A stretch of DNA of 64,000 bases from CAWBOY01 sp963790585. GTDB lineage: Bacteria; Planctomycetota; Planctomycetia; Gemmatales; Gemmataceae. Below the pieces are notes generated by a model. That model made no database searches, was not told the origin of the DNA, and saw only the letters and a list, made by a program, of their open reading frames with translations. The stretch is from the NCBI GenBank assembly GCA_963790585.1, contig CAWBOY010000002.1:372001-436000 (forward strand), read 5' to 3'. Below are positions 1 to 8,671 of this stretch, one piece after another; position 1 is the stretch's first letter; each line of letters begins with the position of its first letter. The translations under genes and the position numbers were made by a program.

Positions 1-11
1 CATGACATCGC

Positions 12-764
12 TCAACCATTTCCGTTTTGATGATGCCTAACCAAACGCTTGGTCGGTAATGCGCCCCATTCTTCGCTGATCCACTGAAGAACTAATCCCG
101 CAATAAGCCCCAGTGTCAGCCATTGGTAGAAGGTTAGACCCAAAAACCACACCGGTTCCGGACGAATGAACTCAGTCAGAAACCGGTACGCTCCGTAGGA
201 TATCAAATAAAGATGCAACCTATGGCTTGGCAAGGCGCAGTGCAGCGTTAGTTGCAGTAACACAAGCGCCATCGTGAAATGAAAGAGACTCTCGTAGATT
301 TGTGTCGGATGGCATTTTAGCAATTGGCCGTCCGGCATTAGAAAAGTCACACCCCAAGGTAGGTTTGTCTCCACGCCGTAACAACAGCCATTGCAAAAAC
401 AACCCCAGCGGCCGACGGCTAATGCGCAGGCCAAGGGTAGTGCGAATGTGTCGCCCGTTTTGACGTGAACGCCCATGAACGACTTGGCTAACTCCACCGC
501 GAGATAGGCACCGATTAGCCCGGCGACCACCGTCTTGCCATCGCTGATCCACGACTCGTAGCTGAGCCAGCCGATTGGACTCAATGGCACGAACGGCACC
601 TTGCTGCCCAGCGACCCGCCGATGAAAGCGGCGAGGGCCAGCAGCACTCGTTTGCGCCAAGGAAGCGCCACGATGCCTGCCGGTCTGGGAACGTAGCCGC
701 GAGTTACAAGGAATACCACCAAGGCCAGGACCATGAAGGCCGAGTATAGCGAGTGCGGCGACAT
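12..764 (-). CDS. Lgt-like prolipoprotein diacylglyceryl transferase family membrane protein
   Basis: A 250-residue polytopic membrane protein with several hydrophobic segments. It carries the Lgt-type signature: GRWGCFCNGCCYG near residues 117-129, HPTQIYESL near 151-159, and a late YGAYRFLTEFIRPEP block resembling the Lgt arginine motif. Lgt enzymes move diacylglyceryl from phosphatidylglycerol to lipobox cysteines. The protein is somewhat short and has an unusual Cys-rich loop, so it may be a paralogue with another acceptor instead of the housekeeping Lgt. Its start codon overlaps the stop of the upstream radical SAM gene (TGATG), which points to translational coupling and a shared pathway. 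Family assignment is firm; the substrate is inferred only. Confidence 0.82.
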   Translation of the reverse strand: MSPHSLYSAFMVLALVVFLVTRGYVPRPAGIVALPWRKRVLLALAAFIGGSLGSKVPFVPLSPIGWLSYESWISDGKTVVAGLIGAYLAVELAKSFMGVHVKTGDTFALPLACALAVGRWGCFCNGCCYGVETNLPWGVTFLMPDGQLLKCHPTQIYESLFHFTMALVLLQLTLHCALPSHRLHLYLISYGAYRFLTEFIRPEPVWFLGLTFYQWLTLGLIAGLVLQWISEEWGALPTKRLVRHHQNGNG

Positions 765-2242
765 CAGTGGCTCAGCACCGTGAGAGGAAGCGGAGCCGAC
801 TTCAATGGCGGGGGAACTGGGGCCTCATCTACCAAAGGGGGCAGCGGAACATGGCCGTCACGATAGAGCGTGTTATAGGCACAAAACGGAACGACATGCC
901 CGCTCGGCAAGAGATGGGCGAGACAGCATTTCATGACCCGACGTGTATCGAAGTTGTGAACATCGAGAAACGCGGTCAGCGTGACGCGGAACGTCTCAGC
1001 TCCGACGAGTTTCTCCGCTAGCGCTTTGACGATAAACTCGTCGAGCATCGGATCGACTGTCGGAGTCTCGCCATTGCCACAGCCTGCGGGGCCACAGCCG
1101 CAACCGCCGGCGCTCTCCAGGTATTTCTGGATGAGATGCCGGGCGCGAGCCGGTGAGAAGACGAGGCTATTGGCAATGAGATCCATATGCTTGCGAACGT
1201 CGATCAGGCGATTGATCGGTATGGGTCGTTCGCCGCCGCGATACAGGTAGGCCAACATATGGCAATTGGGGTGGGCGCAAGGCAGTGGATAGAAGTCAGT
1301 TTCGGCCAGAAGTCCAGCCGTCTGTGCGACCAGGCCTTTCACAAGGTCGGGCATTGTCACGCGCCGTTCCAAATCTTGCGGATCCAGATGCCGGCCGCAG
1401 TACGTGGCCAATTGATAGCTGATGCCGCGCACGATAGGCCTTTCCAGGCCGAAACGGAGCACGTTCCCCACTTCGTGCAGGTTCGTGTTATGATCGACTG
1501 TGCAAACCAGCGTGCAGCGCAGGTCGTGCTTCTGCAACATCTCGAGCGCTGCCAACTTGGTTTGCAGAAGCTCCTCACCGCGCAATTCGGTATAGGTCCG
1601 CTCTTCGAGCCCGTCGAACTGGAGGTAGATCTCCAGTCGGTCACGCATCGTTGCCAGCTCTTCGACTAGCTTGGTATCGTGAGCCAGGCGTATGCCATTG
1701 GTGTTGATCATTACCACTTGGATCGGCTGCTCGTAGGCATAGCGCACCATGCGCACCAAGTCCGGATGCAGCGTCGGCTCGCCACCGGAAATCTGGAGCA
1801 TGTCGGCGACACCTTCCAGATGCACGTAACGATCGATCATGCGTTGGTAGGTGGCGAAATCGATATGCTTGCCTCCAGGCCCTGACTCCGCAAAGCACAT
1901 CGGACATTTGAGGTTGCAGTTGGACGTAATCTCCACCAAGGCAATGCAAGTGTGCTGCTCGTGCTCGGTACACAGGCCACAATCGAGCGGGCAACCCTTG
2001 TCCGGCGCGGTGCCAAATTCGCGCGGCATACGGGCCGGCTGGTCGAACTCGTGGCGGTCATAGTAAGCGACATCGGAGCAAACGAAATCTTCTATCAGCC
2101 CATGTTCCGGGCAGCGCTTGCGGAAGTAGACGCGGCCGTCGCGGGCCACGATCTTGGCGTCGACCACAGCGCGGCATTCGGGACAGAGGCTGCGCGTCGT
2201 GCCGAGAAAGGTGTAATCTCGAACTTGCATCCTGAACCTCAT
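764..2242 (-). CDS. Radical SAM protein of the tetraether-lipid-synthase (Tes) type
   Basis: A 492-residue radical SAM enzyme. The N-terminus has CPEC (20-23) and RCPEHG (43-48), like the rubredoxin-type metal site described for archaeal Tes. Next comes GCPLDCGLC (83-91), then the radical SAM cluster motif CNLKCPMC (109-116) and the SAM-binding ISGGEPTLHP. The middle holds a Cys-rich GGCGCGPAGCGNG. The C-terminus has a conserved FDTRRVMKCC and PFCAYNTLYR block for auxiliary Fe-S clusters. From memory, this order and the C-terminal block match MJ0619-type tetraether synthases, which join lipid chains by C-C bonds. It is followed, with a one-base overlap, by an Lgt-like membrane enzyme. The superfamily is certain; the Tes subgroup is likely; the bacterial substrate is unknown. 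Confidence 0.87.
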   Translation of the reverse strand: MRFRMQVRDYTFLGTTRSLCPECRAVVDAKIVARDGRVYFRKRCPEHGLIEDFVCSDVAYYDRHEFDQPARMPREFGTAPDKGCPLDCGLCTEHEQHTCIALVEITSNCNLKCPMCFAESGPGGKHIDFATYQRMIDRYVHLEGVADMLQISGGEPTLHPDLVRMVRYAYEQPIQVVMINTNGIRLAHDTKLVEELATMRDRLEIYLQFDGLEERTYTELRGEELLQTKLAALEMLQKHDLRCTLVCTVDHNTNLHEVGNVLRFGLERPIVRGISYQLATYCGRHLDPQDLERRVTMPDLVKGLVAQTAGLLAETDFYPLPCAHPNCHMLAYLYRGGERPIPINRLIDVRKHMDLIANSLVFSPARARHLIQKYLESAGGCGCGPAGCGNGETPTVDPMLDEFIVKALAEKLVGAETFRVTLTAFLDVHNFDTRRVMKCCLAHLLPSGHVVPFCAYNTLYRDGHVPLPPLVDEAPVPPPLKSAPLPLTVLSH

Positions 2243-2300
2243 TTGGGTGTCGATTAAGTTTGATCAAATCGTCGACGCAGAGAGCGGTGTCGAAACGGGA

Positions 2301-2405
2301 TTAGCGAATCGATTTGCACGCGACGCCCAATAGGATCGCAGTCGCTCCGAGCACGGTAAGGGCAAGGAACGTTGCCAATCCGACTCGCTTCATCAGGTTT
2401 TTCAT
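2301..2405 (-). CDS. 34-residue hydrophobic small protein upstream of the radical SAM gene
   Basis: The ORF starts with ATG preceded by a very strong ribosome binding site, AAGGAGGAGA, about four bases upstream, and ends with TAA. The protein begins MKNLMKRVGLATFLALTVLG, then has one hydrophobic stretch ending LLGVAC and a basic tail KSIR. It has a short positive N-terminus and a single membrane span or uncleaved signal anchor; the cysteine at residue 30 is not in a classical lipobox. It lies 58 bases before the radical SAM start on the same strand and could be in the same transcript. No family is recognised. It could be a membrane subunit, a leader peptide or a substrate of the two downstream enzymes. 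Confidence 0.6.
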   Translation of the reverse strand: MKNLMKRVGLATFLALTVLGATAILLGVACKSIR

Positions 2406-2478
2406 GGCCTCTCCTCCTTGATGGCCGGGGACTATTAAGATCGTTAGAGTCTAGCCATTTCTGAAAAATCACGCAAAC

Positions 2479-2629
2479 CGAATCCTGAATCTCCTCATAG
2501 AAGCGCCGCGGCCGGGGTCGGTACTCCAACCCCGGGATCTCTGGAGCCACTCAGGCTACACCGGGGTTGGAGTACCGACCCCGGCCACCACTTGTGAATC
2601 ATTTAGCGAATTGCCGATTCGGGACACTA
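2479..2629. repeat. Palindromic element P1, copy 1
   Basis: Two inverted arms built on GGCCGGGGTCGGTACTCC and its complement enclose a short loop; each arm is itself a hairpin. The right end reads GATTCGGGACACTA and supplies the TAG stop codon of the neighbouring minus-strand gene. The left end is degenerate (AATCCTGAATC). The same element recurs near 5.3, 10.5, 21.4 and 41.0 kb. Confidence 0.8.
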
Positions 2630-3271
2630 ATAAATGCTCTCAATGACGACGACGCATCCGCCATCTCGCGCCCGCTGATACATCTCACGCAGGCTCGGGA
2701 ACCATTCACGAGCGAACTCGAGTTCGTCTTCCCGATCTTCTTCTTCATTCGAGCCGGCGACATTAGCGACGATCCAGGACGTTGGATTGATGGCGTCCAA
2801 ATAATCGGCCAAGCGCTCGACGTCGGTGGCGTTGTTGTAGCCTGCGTTGTCAGGGCGGTAGACTGCCGCGCCGAACGATAGATCGCGTGTTCCACGGTGA
2901 ATTTGTTGGATTGGGGTGAAGCCGCCTCGTTCGACCGCGGCAGGGATGCCAGGAAAGAGCAGGTCGCTCAGTGTCTGTTCGACGAGTTGAAATTCTGGAA
3001 TTTCTTGCGCGGAATAGAGCAACATCTCGCCAACAAGAGCGCGCCAAAACCCGCGCTCAAAAGGGAGGGCCGATGCGGCGACGGCGAGTTGACATAGGAT
3101 CGGCTGATCGCCGGTGTGATAGCGCTGGGTAAAGTCCCGTGCCGCCGGCGCCAACTCCTGGCAGAGCGGGATGCATGGCTCGAAACTCCGCTGCCGCCAA
3201 CTCGCCGTCAATGCGGGCCGAAGTTTTGTTTCAAACGCAACTCCGTCTAAGAGCAGAAAATAGTCGGCCAT
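2627..3271 (-). CDS. Hypothetical protein
   Basis: A 214-residue soluble protein that I do not recognise. The start at the MADYFLLLDG methionine is chosen because AGGA lies about eight bases upstream; a longer version with 16 more residues is possible but has no such site. There is no signal peptide or membrane segment. The C-terminal third has an acidic stretch (SNEEEDREDELE near 175-187) and ends in a hydrophobic VVVIESIY. The stop codon TAG lies inside the end of palindromic element P1. The gene is divergent from the UbiD-type gene with 88 bases between the starts. No function is proposed. Confidence 0.6.
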   Translation of the reverse strand: MADYFLLLDGVAFETKLRPALTASWRQRSFEPCIPLCQELAPAARDFTQRYHTGDQPILCQLAVAASALPFERGFWRALVGEMLLYSAQEIPEFQLVEQTLSDLLFPGIPAAVERGGFTPIQQIHRGTRDLSFGAAVYRPDNAGYNNATDVERLADYLDAINPTSWIVANVAGSNEEEDREDELEFAREWFPSLREMYQRARDGGCVVVIESIY

Positions 3272-3359
3272 GATTGAATTCCTGGCTGGCGCCGCGTCGC
3301 TCCTGTTGGTCGGCCTCACCTACAATAGCAGGGGACACCGATGATACGAGGCGAAAGAC

Positions 3360-5217
3360 ATGGGCTATCGCAATCTGCGCGACTGTGTCGCCGATCTTGC
3401 GCGGTACGGCAAGCTGGCGCGAATTGACGTGGAGATCGATCCTTGCCTCGAAATGGCGGAAATCCATCGCCGCGTGTATCAAAACGGTGGCCCAGCCTTG
3501 CTCTTCACCCGGGTCAAAGGCTGCAGCTTTCCGATGGTGAGCAATCTCTTCGGCACCTTGGAGCGGACGCGCTTCCTTTTTCGTGACACGCTCGAAGCGG
3601 TCCGCCACCTCGTCGAACTAAAAATCGAACCGGCACGCTTTTGGAAGAACCCGTGGCGCTATCGCGATCTACCGGGCGCCGCCTGGCACACTTTGCCAAA
3701 GTATGTGCGGAGAGCACCCGTATTAAAGCACCAGACGACGCTCAGCCAATTGCCACAACTCAAATGCTGGCCGCTCGATGGCGGTGCCTTCATCACGCTG
3801 CCGCAGGTTTATAGCGAGGACATAAATCACCCTGGCTGGCGGCATTCCAATTTAGGCATGTATCGCGTCCAAATATCCGGCAAAGACTATCAGCCCGATC
3901 AGGAAGCCGGGCTCCATTATCAAATCCATCGCGGCATCGGCGTCCATCACGCGGCGGCGCTAAGAAAGGGCGTGCCCTTTCGTGTGAATGTGATGGTGGG
4001 TGGGCCGCCGGCGTTGACTCTCGCCGCTGTCATGCCGCTACCCGAAGGCCTTCCGGAGTTGGCGTTTGCCGGCGGCGCTCGGGGGCCGGCACGTCACGCT
4101 CGCCCGTCCGCCCGACCTTGATGTAACGTACCTACCCGTCTTCGGCGAAGCCGATTTCGCTATCGTCGGCACCGTCGATCCCAACCGCCAGCTACCTGAG
4201 GGGCCATTCGGCGACCATCTAGGTTATTACAGTCTGACCCATGATTTTCCGGTTCTTCGGGTCGAGCGGGTCTATCATCGCGAAGGCGCCATCTGGCCCT
4301 TCACCGTCGTTGGCCGGCCGCCGCAAGAGGACACGGCCTTCGGCGAAATCATTCATGAAATCACCGGCCCGATCATCCCCACCGTCATCGCTGGAGTTCA
4401 CGCCGTTCATGCCGTCGACGCCGCTGGCGTCCATCCACTGTTGCTCGCCATCGGCAGCGAGCGCTATGTGCCATACGCCAAAGTTCGACGCCCTCAAGAA
4501 TTGCTAACCTGTGCCAACGCCATCCTTGGCCAGGGCCAACTATCGCTGGCGAAGTACCTTCTGATCATCGCGCATGAGGATAATCCCGACCTCGACATTC
4601 ACGATATCCCGGCATTTTTCAAGCATCTGCTCGACCGGGTCGACTGGCATACCGACCTCCACTTCCAAACTTGCACGACGATCGACACGCTCGACTATAG
4701 TGGCGACGGCTTGAACAGCGGCTCGAAGGTAGTCATCGCGGCTGCCGGTCCGCAACGCCGGCGCCTGGCGCGAGAGCATCGCGGCAACTTCCGATTGCCC
4801 GACGGTTTCGACGAACCGCGCGTTTGCATGCCGGGTGTCATTGCGCTGAACGGTCCAGCATTTCGCAAGGAAGCCATCGAAAAAGCGCGACAAGAGATCG
4901 AAAATCTCGCGTCCATGATCCACGATCAAGAGCTGTTCGAGGGCTTCCCACTCCTCCTCATCGTCGACGACAGCGAATTCGCCGCGACGACACTTAACAA
5001 CTGGATCTGGATGGCGTTCACGCGCTCCAACCCCGCTTCCGATATCTATGGCGCCGGTTCATTCACACACAACAAACACTGGGGCTGCGACGGCCCGCTA
5101 ATCCTCGACGCCCGCATTAAACCGCAACACGCCTCGCCGTTGGAAGAGGATCCCAAGGTTTCCAAGCGCGTCGATTCGCTCGGCCTTCCGGGCAGACCTC
5201 TCTATCGATTAATCTGA
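3360..5217 (+). CDS. UbiD family decarboxylase (frameshifted)
   Basis: About 618 residues if read across one frame break. The first part (MGYRNLRDCVADLARYGKL) and the second (DHLGYYSLTHDFPVLRVERV, GVHAVHAVDAAG, a late FTRSNPASDIYG) are typical of UbiD, the prenylated-flavin decarboxylase family that includes 4-hydroxy-3-polyprenylbenzoate decarboxylase. EDINHPGWRHSNLGMY lies in the expected cofactor region. Near 4071-4076 the sequence carries one extra G in a GGCGGCG run; removing it gives a continuous FAGALGGRHV, as expected. Both halves are full and conserved, so a sequencing error is more likely than decay. GAGG about nine bases before ATG supports the start. The substrate could be polyprenylbenzoate or another aromatic acid. 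Confidence 0.82.
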
Positions 5218-5263
5218 GTACAATTCCTTAAATGGAAGGGGAACACTCATTAATCCCAAGAGT

Positions 5264-5385
5264 CGCGGCCGGGGTCGGTACTCCGACGGCGGTTTCTCGA
5301 GGATCGCTAGGGCCAAACCTGGGTCGGAGTACCGACCCCGGCCACGACTGACAATTTTTTGAACGAACTTCCGATTCAGGACACT
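5264..5385. repeat. Palindromic element P1, copy 2
   Basis: The core arms GCGGCCGGGGTCGGTACTCC and the inverse GGAGTACCGACCCCGGCC enclose a GC-rich loop; the loop is in the opposite orientation to copies 3 and 5. The right end reads GAACGAACTTCCGATTCAGG followed by ACACTAG, a well-kept terminal inverted repeat. The left end is degenerate. It fills the gap between the UbiD-type gene and the MFS gene; open codons running through the element upstream of the MFS gene are not a real N-terminus. Confidence 0.8.
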
Positions 5386-5460
5386 AGCAACCCGGCGGAT
5401 CCTCGGTTACACTCTTTGCAGCTTTCTCTCCCTCGCCGCGCCAAACACGCCAGGTCCGTG

Positions 5461-6944
5461 ATGCCCGTTCCTCTCTCTTCGCGTCCGATCTACTGGAAAT
5501 GGTGGGTCTGTGGCCTATTGCTGCTCGCCACCACGATCAATTACATGGACCGCGTGGCCCTCAACGTGATGGCCCCGGAAATCATGTCCGCGTTGCACAT
5601 CGACGAAAAAGGCTACGGCTATCTCGAATCCGCCTTCGGGACGGCCTTCGCCCTCGGAGCGATCCTTATCGGCTGGCTCTCCGATCGCATCAATGTTCGC
5701 TGGCTTTATCCGATCATCGTCCTGACCTGGTCCTCTGCCGGCGTCGCTACCGGCCTGGTCAATGGCTTCGTCGCTTTTCTGGTCTGCCGATTCTTGCTCG
5801 GCCTGGCCGAGTCAGGCAATTGGCCTTGCACTTACAAACCACAAAACAGATCTTAACACCCGCTCAACGCACCATGGGCAATGGCATTCTCCAGAGCGGG
5901 GCGGCCATCGGCGCGATTCTGACGCCACTAGTAGTGATGACCCTAATAGGGCTCCCTGGCGCTTGGAAGGTCCCCTTCGTCGTAATTGGCGTCGTCGGCG
6001 CGTTGTGGGTTTTACTTTGGATATTCAGCGTTCGCACCAGCGACCTGACCACGCCGCGCGGCCCGACGACATCTTCCATGATTGGCATTCTCGCCTGGCT
6101 TGTGGCACTTCAGCTAATCGACCTCACCGTTCATCTCACCTGGCCCGAGGAGACGCTATTCGGCTGGCCAGCGACGCTCGTGAGCAAGACATTCTTCACG
6201 GTCCTGTGCATCGTCGTGGTCGCGCGCTGGATTTTCGACGCGACCCGCCACGAGGTCACGGATCGCCCGACATTCCTGCGCCGGTTTTGGGTCCTGGCCG
6301 TCACCGTCGTCGTCATCAATGTGACGTGGCATTTCTTTCGAGCCTGGATGCCGTTGTTCCTGGTGAACCAACACAAATACACGCCGGATCAACAGAAATG
6401 GTTCATCGTGGTTTACTACATCGCCACGGACGTGGGATCTCTCACAGCCGGTTGGGCCGCGATGACGCTCGTGCGCAACGGCTGGTCCGTTCACGGCAGC
6501 CGCGTCTTGGTCTACACGGTCTGCGCCCTTCTGGCGACGCTCAGCGTGGCCGCCGCATTGCTTCCCGCCGGCCCGGTTTTGCTTGCCCTACTGCTCATCA
6601 TCGGCTTCGCCTGCCTTGGCATGTTCCCCATTTACTATTCCCTAAGTCAGGACATCACCGTCCAGCATCAGGGAAAAGTGACGGGTGCGCTCGGCTGCAT
6701 CTGCTGGTTCTCGCTATCGCTCCTGCACGAAGCGATCGGCGATTCCGTGAAGCGCAGCGGTTCGTACTCGGACGGCGTCGCCCTCGTCGGCATGTTACCC
6801 TTGCTCGGCTTGCTTGCTCTGCTGCTATTCTGGGATCGGCCTGCGCGAGTGCCGAAAGCGACGGTCGTTCATGCAACGCCGAAAAGGGGGAAGCTCGGCG
6901 GCAAGCTCTCCTCTAAGACGAGTTCGGTGAAAAGAGGCTCGTAG
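5461..6944 (+). CDS. MFS transporter, hexuronate/galactonate (ACS) type (frameshifted)
   Basis: About 494 residues with some 12 membrane segments once one frame break is bridged. The N-terminal half has TTINYMDRVALNVMAPEI and GWLSDRINVRWLYP, the loop signature of the anion:cation symporter branch that imports hexuronates, galactonate and similar sugar acids. The break is near 5832: the first frame ends GLAESGNWPCT and the second resumes QTTKQILTPAQRTMGNG; one missing T would restore the expected sequence. Start chosen at MPVPLSSRPIYWKWW because everything upstream belongs to repeat P1; the ribosome binding site is weak. The basic Lys/Ser-rich tail is unusual. The transported substrate is inferred from family resemblance only. 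Confidence 0.8.
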
Positions 6945-7495
6945 AAAACCATCCCCGAAAAGAAGGACCGGTCCTCACTCAGCGCAGCAAGCGTTTCAAA
7001 GGTCCGCCAAATAATCTAAGTACCGCCAACGTTGGCGGCACTTAGAATCACGCTTTTTCCCGATAAAACACGGCGAATCGACGCCAAAATTCTAAGCCCC
7101 GCCAACTTTTCGCGCGTTGGCGGTCCTTAGAACTTTGCGCACTGTTCGATCCTGGCGGAACGCCGGTCTTCCCATTCATTATGAAGGACGCATACCGAGC
7201 GCTCGACGGGCGAGATGCAAAAAATGTCACGCCTGTTTGCACGTCGCCCACTGATAGTTAACATGTTGACTGAATAATTGTTACGCCGCGCCGAGGGAGC
7301 GAGATGCAAACGAATCCGCGGACAACCCCCTTTGGCGCGTCACGGGCATTCTTGAAGAAAATCGCAAATTTGCACTACGCAAAGCGCACTTGAGTCTGGT
7401 CAAATGTGGCCAGGCGAGCGCCCTATGCAATGCACGCAACTCGTACAGGTGAGCCGCACCCAGAGTAATCGCGTACCACGAGTCGATATGAAAGA
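6945..7495. other. Intergenic gap with CTAAG-type palindromes
   Basis: A 550-base stretch with no supported gene. The left part holds two palindromes described separately; the remainder shows no convincing ORF, tRNA or promoter that I can defend. Confidence 0.5.
7015..7132. repeat. CTAAG/CCGCCAACG palindrome pair, copy 1
   Basis: Two adjacent palindromes: 7015-7046, an almost perfect inversion of TCTAAGTACCGCCAACG, and 7090-7132, with TCTAAGCCCCGCCAAC and CGTTGGCGGTCCTTAGAA. A related unit lies at 44194-44249. Both sit in intergenic DNA downstream of a plus-strand gene. Confidence 0.7.
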
Positions 7496-7654
7496 GTGAG
7501 CGACCACACCAACGTTCTTCGGCGGGCCAATGATGTTGCGATGGCGTGCGGCTCAGAATTCATCAACGCCGACCATGTCCTATTTGGCAGAATTCGCGTT
7601 TGTGGTGAAGTCGTCGAGAGGGTTTTGTCGGCCCGGTTGAGCGATGAACCATGA
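7496..7654 (+). CDS. Small Clp-N-like ORF, translationally overlapping Imm22
   Basis: A 52-residue ORF with a GTG start. The segment VLRRANDVAMACGSEFINAD followed by HVLFGRI resembles the repeated helical motif of Clp ATPase N-domains (typical pattern A..A...G...I..EHLLLG). Its TGA overlaps the ATG of the Imm22 gene (ATGA), which fits coupled translation and would explain why Imm22 has no ribosome binding site of its own. There is no good Shine-Dalgarno site for this ORF, so it could also be the surviving end of a longer gene. No function is claimed. Confidence 0.42.
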   Translation: MSDHTNVLRRANDVAMACGSEFINADHVLFGRIRVCGEVVERVLSARLSDEP

Positions 7655-8070
7655 AGCGAAAGAGGAAAGTCAATCGGTACGGCCCATCCCACTTCTCCGA
7701 CAAGGAGAACCGAATTTCAATCTGGATTGGCGTTTGCCCACTCATAGAAATACCGGAAGACTATTTCAAGGAGACCTACACGGACCAAGATCAGCCTTTT
7801 ACTCACTTTTCCGAGGACTTCGGATTCGGCTTTTTCGATCACGATTTTGTGGAAATGAACTGCTCACGATCAGGAAGGAAGTCTGTTCGTGACTTATTGC
7901 CCGTTCATTCATATTCGGCTTCTTTTCTTGAAGCCGCTTCAACCGCAGCCGAACAACCCGGTATGGACGAAACGGAACTGATCTTCTTGATGTACAATTT
8001 TGAGTACGACCCGGAGTTGACGGGCATCAAACAGAGCAAGTGCTTGCGGTTCTTGGGGTGCTTCGACTAA
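7651..8070 (+). CDS. Immunity protein 22 (Imm22) family protein
   Basis: A 139-residue acidic soluble protein. It shows the Imm22 pattern: ISIWIG near residue 22, a DYFKETY segment, EDFGFGFFDHDFVE near 55-68, and a late LIFLMYNFEYDPELTG before the C-terminal LRFLGCFD. Imm22 proteins are immunity partners of polymorphic toxins, commonly nuclease or other intracellular-acting toxin domains. No toxin gene is adjacent, so this is an orphan immunity gene, as is common in immunity arrays. Three further small plus-strand genes without recognised families follow or precede it. Assignment is from remembered family motifs. Confidence 0.72.
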   Translation: MKRKRKVNRYGPSHFSDKENRISIWIGVCPLIEIPEDYFKETYTDQDQPFTHFSEDFGFGFFDHDFVEMNCSRSGRKSVRDLLPVHSYSASFLEAASTAAEQPGMDETELIFLMYNFEYDPELTGIKQSKCLRFLGCFD

Positions 8071-8077
8071 AACAAGA

Positions 8078-8563
8078 ATGCACAGAACCCTAGCCAACCG
8101 GACTGAGTTTGGACCAGAAAAGCTGTCAAGAGTCCAGACACCTTTTCTGGTCCAGCGGTCCCGGCTAATGGGCTCAATATTTCGACGGCAGGAGGGACAA
8201 GTCTTGCCCCAGGACGCTGCATTAGCTATCCCGATTCGGCAGGGTTCGTCTGTCATCGGACTGGTACGTCTCAATCCGTCCACCGATTCTCGGATTCGCG
8301 GAGTATTCGACGCGTCGCCGGGCGTTGTTCCATGTCGCTCGCTATTCGAGATCGCAGTCGAAGCGTATCGGCGGACCGATAAGGCACAGGCCAAGGATTA
8401 CCAGGCAGAATGGCAATCGTGGAGCGACGCCTTGCGGGCGATCAACGCATTGGAGCTGACCTTCGGAGAGCGAGCTGTCCCTATTGAGGATTTCGAGATC
8501 GATGACCAATGGCGCGTTGAGTTCAACGTCGCCTTGTGGTGGCAAGTCGAGCAGGAGTTGTGA
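8078..8563 (+). CDS. Hypothetical protein in immunity-type island
   Basis: Up to 161 residues; I do not recognise the family. The start is uncertain. The upstream ATG has no ribosome binding site, and the first 30 codons span an inverted repeat (8111-8153, arms GGACCAGAAAAG and its complement). An in-frame TTG at 8204 is preceded by GGAGGG seven bases away and would give 119 residues beginning MPQDAALAIPIRQG. The C-terminal half is acidic and Trp-rich (QAEWQSWSDALRAIN, EDFEIDDQWRVEFNVALWW), a composition common in small cytosolic immunity proteins. It follows the Imm22 gene by seven bases and is probably co-transcribed. Confidence 0.5.
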   Translation: MHRTLANRTEFGPEKLSRVQTPFLVQRSRLMGSIFRRQEGQVLPQDAALAIPIRQGSSVIGLVRLNPSTDSRIRGVFDASPGVVPCRSLFEIAVEAYRRTDKAQAKDYQAEWQSWSDALRAINALELTFGERAVPIEDFEIDDQWRVEFNVALWWQVEQEL

Positions 8564-8671
8564 GGCATCGCCGAGCTACATGCCACAGCCGCGATATTGG
8601 TTCTTAAAAGTTCATTGATGCTCAGCGCGGCCGCCGCTGGCCTGGACCGTTCGCCCTCCAGGAGTTGTGCC

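Noticed and set aside
5359..5460. Upstream extension of the MFS gene
   Set aside because: The extra codons are encoded by repeat P1 and do not resemble transporter N-termini.
5820..5850. Programmed ribosomal frameshift in the MFS gene
   Set aside because: No slippery heptamer or downstream structure; many unrelated genes show similar breaks, favouring sequence error.
5762..6916. 384-codon open frame within the MFS gene
   Set aside because: Third-frame shadow rich in Arg/Pro/His with no membrane segments.
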